Position numbers and translations under genes: made by a program. This document shows positions 56,380 to 64,000 of a stretch of DNA of 64,000 bases, one piece after another. This DNA comes from Aldrovandia affinis. Its lineage: Eukaryota > Chordata > Actinopteri > Notacanthiformes > Halosauridae. The notes under the pieces were generated by a model. The model searched no databases and was not told the DNA's origin. It saw only the letters and a list, made by a program, of their open reading frames with translations. Position 1 is the first letter of the stretch. The number at the start of each line of letters is the position of its first letter. The stretch covers positions 2,232,001 to 2,296,000 of the forward strand of contig JAINUG010000138.1 in the NCBI GenBank assembly GCA_029706075.1. Direction: 5' to 3'.

Positions 56380-56824
56380 TTGTCAGACCCCACTTAGAAT
56401 ACTGTGTGCAGTTCTGGGCACCGCACTACAAGAAAGATATAGAAGCTCTTGAAAAAGTCCAAAGAAGGGCAACTAAACTGATACCTGGTATGAAAGGTAA
56501 AAGTTATGATGATAGACTTAAGGCACTCAATCTATTTAAACTTAGCAAACGGAGACTTTTTTAAGATAAGTGGGGTCAGCAGAACAAGAGGCCACAGGTG
56601 GAAATTAGTTAAAGGCAAATTCCGCACAGATATTAGGAAGTTTTTCTTTACACAGAGAGTTGTCAATGCCCGGAACAGCTTGCCAGGTCGGGTAGTAGAG
56701 GCAGAAACGCTTGGGCTATTCTAGTCCAGGCTAGATGTAGTACTAGATACTCTTTAGATTAGGACATGATGAGCCTAGATGGGCCGAACGGCCCGTTCTC
56801 ATCATTATGCATTCTTATGTTCTT
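56380..56824 (+). mobile_element. CR1-like LINE, 3' end
   Basis: [38 protein letters not shown] (56,383-56,500), then [17 protein letters not shown], and in another frame TRGHRWKLVKGKFRTDIRKF FFTQRVVNARNSLPGRVVEA, the conserved C-terminus of CR1-group ORF2. The 3' end, GATGGGCCGAACGGCCCGTT followed by CATTATGCATTCTTATGTTC TT, is the usual short CR1-type tail. 5'-truncated and frameshifted. Confidence 0.85.
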
Positions 56825-57176
56825 AAGTAGGAAGTAACTGACGTTAACTCAAGCTATTTATTAAATTAGGCAATGTTACTATCATCCAAAGTAAGTTTGC
56901 TTACAATAGAGAGGACAGCTTGGCTCTGCTCCAACGATAAATACTGTGCAATAAACTGTTTATTTCATCACATTACCTCTGTCTTTTTCCCGTTTTTCCT
57001 CCTCTTCTCTTCTTTTTATTCCCTGGGTACCAAAGGGCTTTGGTCTTTTTTACATGATATTAAATGTGATAGTTTATTAGTGATATTAAATGTATAATAT
57101 ATAAACATTCACATAGTGACTGTCAGTGTCAGTAGTTAAGACTTGCTACTTAAGACAGTAGTTAAGACTACTAACT
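56825..57176. other. Spacer without recognised gene
   Basis: AT-rich, no feature recognised. Confidence 0.4.
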
Positions 57177-57450
57177 AGGAGTGTTTTTCCACCGGACGGT
57201 ACAGTACGGCACAGCATGGTTAACAATCCATGCTCCAACGTTTTATCGCTCTTTCCACCACCAAACGACCCGTACCGAACCTAAATACCCATGCTGAATT
57301 TAGCTACTGCTCTATTTAGCTACTACCAAGCCGAACAGGGACCTAAGGGTGGAGCTAGCAATACTGCAGATCATTGATTGGTCAAGCGCAATCGTTGCAG
57401 AATCGTCACACTAAATCTCAGACCGGCTCAGACACAACTGCCATGTTTTT
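57177..57450 (+). repeat. GTACCGTACCG-ended MITE, copy 2
   Basis: GTGTTTTTCCACCGGACGGT, ACAGTACGGCACAGCATGGT... to GAGACCGGCTCAGACACAAC-type end; inverted homologue of 23,334-23,594. Confidence 0.65.
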
Positions 57451-57836
57451 TTTAGCTTCACTTAGATTATTGGTAGGCTATTATTTGAAGAGTATTATAG
57501 TTTGGCATTATTGTCAGGTTTGCGCAATTCTATGAGTTAGGTTTGCGTTATGAAAACTGAATAAACAGGTTTTCTTTGAAAGGACAAAGTATAATATTGT
57601 CATTTTCATTTAGGCAATTAAAATATATATTTTCATAGTACAACATTTTCATTCCTCAAATAAATAGATTTTTAGAAAGATATAGAAATTGTTTCAATGC
57701 ATTCCGATGGTCGAGCTAAACCCAGGCCTTTTAAACAAAAGGAACTGAACTGGACAGTGTCAAATGACCCTAAGTGTTTGAATAATCTTGTGAATTCATA
57801 AATCGACACTCGCATTAAAAATGTTTTACTCGTAGC

Positions 57837-57920
57837 TAGGGCTGCACGATATGGGCAAAGTCTCATATTGCGATAATCTTGCTACATCTTGCAATTGCGA
57901 TATGGCATGTGATGAAACAA
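57837..57920 (+). repeat. hAT-type MITE end
   Basis: TAGGGCTGCACGATATGGGC, CATATTGCGATAATCTTGC and AATTGCGATATGGCATGTGA are the widespread GGGCTGCACGATAT fish repeat. Only one end is clear. Confidence 0.6.
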
Positions 57921-58349
57921 AACACATGGGTGGGAAATTGATCATTGATATTATATGTGTTCCAGACATCAGAGAATAGGCATTATATTAAGTGAATTAA
58001 GGGAACCCAAACAATTCAATTTTCCCCAATATTAGTTTAGCCTACTGAAATGGTGAAAAAATTTTTTTATCTGAGTCTGGGATGTGATTTTGGTAAATTA
58101 GTTCTGGTCAATTACAATTCATTGGAGGACCAACGCCGGATAATAAATATGAAAGATTATATAGCCTAGTGTGAAGTCACTGCATGGTATCTCCTGCGCT
58201 TGCTGCCCCCAACATGACTCCGAAATGCCTTAGTAGAGCTAATTTTATGGGGAGAGCCGTGTTCTGCTTTTGTGAATTTGAACTGCAATGTTTACAATGT
58301 CAATATTTATGTCACCACAGCAGTCGCATTATTTTTTGTCACTTAAGAT

Positions 58350-58612
58350 AACACCTCCTACTGGAGCGGGGGGGAGGGGGTGGTGCTGCGTTGCGGCCGC
58401 GGGCAACCCAGAAAATAGGGCCCATTTAATAGGCTATGTAAATATGTTATTGTGGACTTTTTTGGTAATATTTGGAAATAGTATTTTAATTAAGAACATC
58501 TTTTCCCTTTTATATTTTTCCCTCTCCCTCAGTTGGCGCACCCCCTATGGATGGACGGCACCCCTAGCATTCGCCTATATCGCCTATGCCACGGGCCGGC
58601 TCTTGGTAGCAC
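58350..58612 (-). repeat. GC-rich DNA-transposon end (GAGCCGGCCCGTGGC type)
   Basis: On the minus strand: GAGCCGGCCCGTGGCATAGG, CGATATAGGCGAATGCTAGG, GGTGCCGTCCATCCATAGGG, and at the inner side GGGCCCTATTTTCTGGGTTG. This end sequence is common in fish genomes. The 109-codon frame on the plus strand (58,288-58,617) is its antisense shadow. Confidence 0.55.
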
Positions 58613-60656
58613 ATTAATCTGTCGTTTTATTAAAATGGCCCACAATACCCTCCTTTAATTAGACTGTTCCATCAAGTAAGATTTTATTATTAAGGGAGGC
58701 TTTAAAGGTATTGCACAACAATGCCTGTCACATGCTCAGAAATAGCACTTTTACTGTCATCTTAAGCACAGACATAGCAGCTGACAGGTCAGGGCTTCCA
58801 GCAACATGATGATTTTGGCATTTAAGTATAATTTTATGACACTATTTTGTATTGCAAACCAATCTGTAATGCACCATTGTTCTCCGTGACATTAGCCTTA
58901 CTTCAATCCACATTTGCCCTTATCTTTGACTTACAGTGCAATTAAATGCTATGCAAGTGTTGTTTTTTATTTAGCAAATGCAGCATATAGTTCAGCAAGC
59001 ATAAAATCTGACTTGCCAAATTGTTCTTGTGAAGAAAAATCCTAAACCTTGCATTCATTAAGGCTTCAGACTTAGTCAGATGTCACCTTTGTCCCTGAAA
59101 TTACCATGTCCAATCGCTTGATCTTCCTTGCTTGAGAGACAGTATTGTCACTTTTCTTACAGTGGCCTGGATTCAATCAACACTTTAGTCCTTAACTTTG
59201 ACTCAAAATTAAAATGAAGTGTCAAGTTTTTATGTACAATCAAGCACCAAAATTAACTAGCCAAACTCTGTTTATGAAGGTAATACTTGAAATTGTTCAT
59301 AAATGAATGGTAAAGTACCCCTGCAACCAAAATGTAAATGATTTGTACTTTTTGTACCATTTTGAGGGTGAATTGTGTACATAACCAGTGCCAATATTTG
59401 TATCCACCAGTGATCACCTGTGACACAAATTTGCTGGATATGCGAAGATATTAATAAACTATCTTTGAGGAATGTGCATGTGTATTTTTATGAGTAAGAA
59501 AGCTATATGCCATCCTATTAGACAGTTTAAACAATGCCTCCTCATTGTCTAATGGGATCTAATTGTGTCGAGGGGACATCATTTCATGCCAAAGTATTTG
59601 GAAGGTGTGGATAGAATTTACATATTTATTTGCAAATGTATCCTTCAACATGGAGCAGAAGAGGATGGGCTTTGCTAAAGATTTGCTAATTGGCAATAAT
59701 TGCTTGTTTATATTATCCTCGAGATTAGCAAGTCAAATAATTCAACATCATCCTGCATTCTACAATTATTTATTTGATGCTAGCTAGCTAACCAAATATA
59801 TATTTTTTAAACATAACGCAGGATTATCTTACATTAGGTAGGTAGGTAGCCAAGTAGCTAGCTATCTCTTCATAACACTTAGCTAATCACCTGTGATTAT
59901 CCATACCTGAAAACCCATATGGGTTGCCATACACTATTTTCCATGCTAAACCCACATTCCAAATTGGAAATAGTTTACATTATAAAACATTATTCATGCA
60001 GGCTATGTAACAACAATGTACAACTAACTTACTATCGCTAGCTTTTGTAGAGACATTATCTACAGAATGAGATGGCCAATCTACCATACATTACTGCCAG
60101 CTAGCTCAATGGAGCAATATAGGTAAATTAGTAAGCAATGGTTAGCAAGGTGTACCAATGGCTATGCTCGTTTACCATTCTGAATAATAATAATCTTAAT
60201 GCATTTTATTTATATAACGTTTTTCAGTAAACCAAATACGCTTAAATCTGGTCAATATCTTTGTTGACTGCAGCAACATCTTTGCCCTCCTTTTCTATTT
60301 TTAATTTACTGGTTTGCACATCTATGCATGCATTGCCTTGACCCTGCTGCTCCATTCACAAATCTCTTTGTCACTGCTGTGTGACTTTGAGTTGTAATTA
60401 GCCATTTTAATATTGGCTCGCTAGCTTGCTACGGGAAATAATATATGGCCACTAAGCAAGCATGCCATTGCAACATATTGTCAATTACTAGTGAATTAAT
60501 TAATTTCCTATACAGTCCAGATAGACCCATTTAATCCTGAAATGCTCCTGTTTGGAATTTACACTTATATATAATAACCATTTCTGCATCAGTTACATAA
60601 AACAAAATTGACACAATTTTAATGACATAAGAATCAGTTTTAAATTATTTTTGTGG
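58613..60656. other. Spacer with two CTGGATTCAATC-family fragments
   Basis: No gene recognised. MITE-like fragments occur at about 58,908-58,965 and 59,167-59,235; TAGC/AGGT-rich patches near 59,780 and 59,838. Confidence 0.45.
59167..59235 (+). repeat. CTGGATTCAATCAA-family MITE fragment
   Basis: CCTGGATTCAATCAACACTT, TAGTCCTTAACTTTGACTCA. Same words as at 7,256 (complement), 62,405 and 63,400. Confidence 0.55.
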
Positions 60657-60865
60657 CTGGCAGTTAGGGAGCTGGACATGTAACTCAGAGGTTGCTGGTT
60701 CAATTCCCAGGTGGGGCACTGCTGTTGTACCCTTGAGCAAGGTACTTGCTTCAGTAAAATATCCAGCTCTATAAATGGATTGCATGTAAAGAATGTAAAC
60801 TGTGTAAGTCGCTCTGGATAAGAGCGTCTGCTAAATGCCTAAAATGTAAATGTAAATTAAATAAA
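60657..60865 (+). repeat. tRNA-derived SINE, nearly full length
   Basis: The tRNA-like head has an A box TAACTCAGAGG (60,681-60,691) and a B box GGTTCAATTCC (60,697-60,707), then CTTGAGCAAGGTACTTGCTT, AATATCCAGCTCTATAAATG and the tail GTAAGTCGCTCTGGATAAGA GCGTCTGCTAAATGCC ending TGTAAATGTAAAT. Transcribed by RNA polymerase III in life; the tail is the one shared with other teleost SINE families. Different head from the SINEs at 41.4 and 61.5 kb. Confidence 0.85.
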
Positions 60866-61202
60866 TGGTTTCAGGGGTACTTTACAGACACATTTTGATT
60901 GAAAACAGGGCAGTGTTTTACAACATACTGGGTCCAGCACTGAGCACTACCTGCAATCTCAATGTACGGGAGCAACTCTATCTGAAGTTCAGTAAAAAAA
61001 AAAATGCTTAAATGCCATGGCAACACCAGTGTAATGCAAATAAATTATTCTTTAAGTTCACCTAAGGATCTTTAGATCACCCACATAAGATCACCCCATT
61101 TGGAAAGCCTAGTCATATTTCTAGGCCCATCCCAATGCTGTAACATCCTCCGTCAATTTGTAAGACCACATGTCCCCCGAAGCAAGTTCAGCCAACCACT
61201 TG
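60866..61202. other. Spacer without recognised gene
   Basis: AT-rich, no feature recognised. Confidence 0.4.
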
Positions 61203-61815
61203 TCAGAAGAGTGAGAATTTTAATGAAAAATGTATATTCCCAGAATCCACTAGCCAAGTCAAGTCAGTCAAATGTATAAAGTCCAGCACTTTGAATACTG
61301 AACACATGTGGTAATTCAGGTATTTCACTTATCTTACATGAAAAAAATATTTATTTGATTTAATATATATTTGATTTAATTACTACACAGTACACCAATT
61401 ATGAATTAAATCACCAAATTCGTTGATAGGCAGAGAAATCTGATGGATCAACATAATATAATAATATATGCCATTTATCAGACACCTTTATCCAAAATGA
61501 CTTAAAGTACTGGATACAAACATTTTTCAGTATATGTGGTCCCAGTGGGAATCTAACCCACAACCGAAGCGTTGCCAACAACATGTTCTACCTACTGAGC
61601 CACACATAATCACTTTCATCAAAATATACAACTCACAATTCACTTAAAATAAAGAGCTGTTTTATTAAGTTACAACACTTAGACAAAAACTAATTATTCA
61701 TCGTAAAAACTACAGATTTCAACTACAGGTTCAACTACCATAACAATATTAAATCCTAGACAAAAAAATGACATGTAACAATCACGAAAGAGATTAAATG
61801 GATGAAACTGATCTC
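61203..61815. repeat. Second locus of the 51-53 kb repeat, with a SINE insert
   Basis: AGCACTTTGAATACTGAACA, CACTTATCTTACAT, TTCGTTGATAGGCAGAG, CATCAAAATATACAACTCAC and ACATGTAACAATCACGAAAG occur in the same order as at 51,860-52,960. Only one unit of the tandem part is present and it is more diverged. A SINE interrupts it at 61,455-61,610. Confidence 0.7.
61455..61610 (-). repeat. tRNA-derived SINE, minus strand, inserted in the dispersed repeat
   Basis: On the minus strand: TGTGTGGCTCAGTAGGTAGA, TTGTGGGTTAGATTCCCACT (decayed B box), CCACATATACTGAAAAATGT, and a degraded AGTCATTTTGGATAAAGGTG tail. CATAAT lies on both sides (about 61,451 and 61,607), a possible short target duplication. Same family as 41,396-41,545. 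Confidence 0.75.
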
Positions 61816-62404
61816 CCAACAATGCAGGAATGTATTTGTCTGTTTGCTAATGGAGCAATTACCCTGCATTATTACTGTACTGCTGAACTGAAAGGCTTCT
61901 TTGCTTTTATCATAACAACTGGCAAAAGTAATTTCCCCAATTGAGCACTTCAAAAGCAACAGTCTTTGTAAAGTAACATTTACATACACACAACTCTAAT
62001 CTGTTAGACATGCCTATATGCAGAAACATAATCCTCTGCATACAGACAACCACATGGTTAATGCACTGCAAAAAAAATCGAAAGCTTGGGACTTGTGTTG
62101 ATTTAGATAAATTGGGGAAATTACATTAAAGCATATTCAGAGGGAAGTAATGCACTATGTATAATAATGTATTTTCTTAATATACTTAGACTGACTGATG
62201 CGTGTTCTACAAAGCTATGTGTCATTAGTGTAATATTATCCCATCTTAAATTGCAAACATTTTACAGTCACCTGTGGTTTAATGTCCTGTCCTTTAGTGT
62301 CCTGTTAGAATGCTGTATACATTTTACATACATGTACATAGCCTACATTTTGAATGAGAAATTGTAAGTGTCAAATTTTTTTATTATGTATCGAGTCTAT
62401 CTAG
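61816..62404. other. Spacer without recognised gene
   Basis: AT-rich, no feature recognised. Confidence 0.4.
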
Positions 62405-62518
62405 CCTGGATTCAATCAACATACGGTATATTCTTAGCTTTGTTGTTAATTACTGATTACTGTGAAGACACTTGCATTTATAAGTCATGGTTAATGGCAC
62501 ATTTTGATTGAATCCAGG
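62405..62518. repeat. 114-bp MITE with CCTGGATTCAATCAA ends
   Basis: The left end CCTGGATTCAATCAACAT and the right end ATTTTGATTGAATCCAGG are inverted repeats. The interior is AT-rich and non-coding. It is the most complete member of the family seen in the window. Confidence 0.7.
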
Positions 62519-62927
62519 TTTGTGTGCAATAGTAATCCTGGCAGTCTGCCTTCAGAGATTGTTCATTGACAGGAAGACCAGTTCAGGAACACATAGTTCA
62601 ATGGTGAGCATAGAGAGATTGCATGTGTTGTTTTCCACACTATATTTTGTTTTCTTTCTTTCTCTAGGAAGTGTGTAGTTCACTGATGGTTGCCTTGGTG
62701 TCTAACAGAACAGGCTACATGCAGGATGAATGATCACTTTACCACAGGTCTTGACCTGGTGTTCATAAAGCCATGATCCCCCATCCTCCATTCCCTGATG
62801 CTCATTTTCCAAAATGGCCAAAAATCAAGCTATAACCATTGCTGGGTCACATCACATTGTGTGGTGTGAAAAATACTTCGTTTGTACAATATATCACCCT
62901 ATGAAGTCATATAGCTTGTACAATATA

Positions 62928-63366
62928 CAGGTAACTGTGGAAATGAAGGTAACATTTGAGTAAAGTTAGGGTTCTGGCAGCTCTTTTATGCTGTGGGTTG
63001 CATTTTCCTGGGATAGTCCACTCAAGCCCTTAGAGGGAAAGGGTAACACTCCCTGATAGGAGCGGGCTATTCCAGGATGACAATGCCCCCATCCACAGGG
63101 CATGAGTGGTCACTGAATGGAGAACTGAAACACTTGGGAGACTCTGCCACTCCAAGAGTGACGCCTGAGACAGCATTTTCCAGCAAACAAAACACCAAAT
63201 GATGGAATGTCTTATGGGAGAATGGTGTTGCATCCCTCCAGTAAAGTTCCAGACATTTATAGAATTTATGTGAAGGTGCATTGAAGCTGTTTTGGTAGCT
63301 TGTGGTGGCCCAATGTCCTATTGAGACACGTTTTGTTTGTGTCTCCTTTATTTTGGCAGTTACCTG
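62928..63366 (+). mobile_element. Deleted Tc1-like element, 439 bp, TA duplication
   Basis: The terminal repeat CAGGTAACTG and its complement CAGTTACCTG are each bounded by TA. The inside keeps catalytic-domain codons on the plus strand: LFQDDNAPIHRA (63,070-63,110), which carries the second catalytic Asp, then a stop and VVTEW. A C-terminal region follows (EWCCIPPVKFQTF, EAVLVACGGPMSY). Most of the transposase, including both HTH motifs and the first Asp, is deleted. The antisense frames on the minus strand are shadows. Confidence 0.85.
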
Positions 63367-64000
63367 TACCACCCTGTGAGGACTGGCCCACTACTCAATT
63401 ATCACCTGTCCTTAACTTTGGCTCACAATTAAATGCAAGTGTTTCTCTCCAAGAATATACAGTAGTTCAGAAATTATCTATATTTATTTTGAAAACAATG
63501 AAAACCTCTATTTGTGAGTCAAAGGGCAAATATTGATTGAATCCATGCCATAATGTGTACAATACACCACCCTGTGAGGATGATCCTGTGTCAGTAGTGT
63601 GTACTATATATCACGCTTTGTGGACATGACAGTCACTGGAGAAGCCAAGACCTCAATTACAGTACATAAACCATAACATAATCCCTATGGCTAAACTAAT
63701 ATTTAACAGATGGAGGACTGCCCCCAGAGTTATATGAAATTAGTCAGTTGCAAATGAAAATGAAAAAAACAAATATATATATAAAACAAGCTAACATTAG
63801 TGCTATGTGCTTTTCATTATTAATATGGTATTAATGTTTAGCCAGCACAGTACAGATTCTAGTGTGAAAAAAGTGTCCTTTTTTACAAAATTAAATATGA
63901 ACCAATGACAATGGTTTATTCTCTAAGATGCATGCACTATCATTTGGTTTCAGAAACCATTGATCTTCCTGTCAGGTTGTTGACAGATTATGCCAGAGGT
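63367..64000. other. Spacer with a CTGGATTCAATC-family fragment
   Basis: About 63,400-63,547 (GTCCTTAACTTTGGCTCACA to TATTGATTGAATCCATGCC) belongs to the CTGGATTCAATC family. The rest is AT-rich with no feature. Confidence 0.45.

Noticed and set aside
58288-58617. 109-codon frame
   Set aside because: It is the antisense of a common GC-rich DNA-transposon end.
60657-60865. A functional tRNA gene
   Set aside because: A and B boxes are present, but the sequence continues into a SINE body and tail and no proper acceptor stem is formed.
63030-63372. Two overlapping minus-strand frames
   Set aside because: They are antisense shadows of the deleted Tc1, whose transposase codons read on the plus strand.

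Overview
This 64-kb window looks like repeat-rich, gene-poor nuclear DNA of a ray-finned (teleost) fish. The evidence is salmonid/teleost-type Tc1 transposons, several piggyBac families with TTAA targets, teleost tRNA-derived SINEs with the tail GTAAGTCGCTCTGGATAAG, L2/CR1/L1-like LINE pieces, fish-style solo LTRs and (TAGC)n-rich spacers. I see no large host gene. The only host-like gene candidate is a small three-exon reading frame on the minus strand (24,017-24,547), with canonical splice sites and a decayed duplicate of its first exon beside it. The species cannot be fixed from sequence alone.

Layout. 1-9.8 kb: unannotated spacer with two solo LTRs (3,690-4,617; 6,305-7,241). 9.8-12.05 kb: a dead L1-like LINE, a dispersed repeat with three internal subunits, and a LINE 3' tail. 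12.05-18.5 kb: a broken retrovirus-like element (gag-like, pol, env-like start) carrying a solo LTR and two piggyBac insertions. 19.2-23.6 kb: small DNA-transposon derivatives. 24-26.7 kb: the small spliced gene, a Tc1 remnant and an inverted second copy of the dispersed repeat.

27.0-40.4 kb: the main structure, a four-level nest. An old piggyBac (piggyBac-A, minus strand, TTAA to TTAA) is split by a Tc1-inside-Tc1 pair, by an 8-kb palindromic element (30,118-38,100, flanked by AAAGTC on both sides) and by L2/SINE material. The palindromic element itself holds two different piggyBacs, one of which holds a foldback Tc1. The two piggyBacs sit in the same TTAA of the two inverted arms. The palindromic element has unfamiliar, possibly virus-like reading frames and is the best candidate for something undescribed.

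40.4-64 kb: L1 endonuclease-region remnant, SINEs, a 1,024-bp solo LTR with perfect TTCTA duplication, two more piggyBac-B copies that keep only the C-terminal Cys-rich domain, a ~520-bp tandem array with a related locus 9 kb away, CR1 tails, MITEs and a deleted Tc1. There is no gene network here; the window's logic is a stratigraphy of transposition, readable from target-site duplications.
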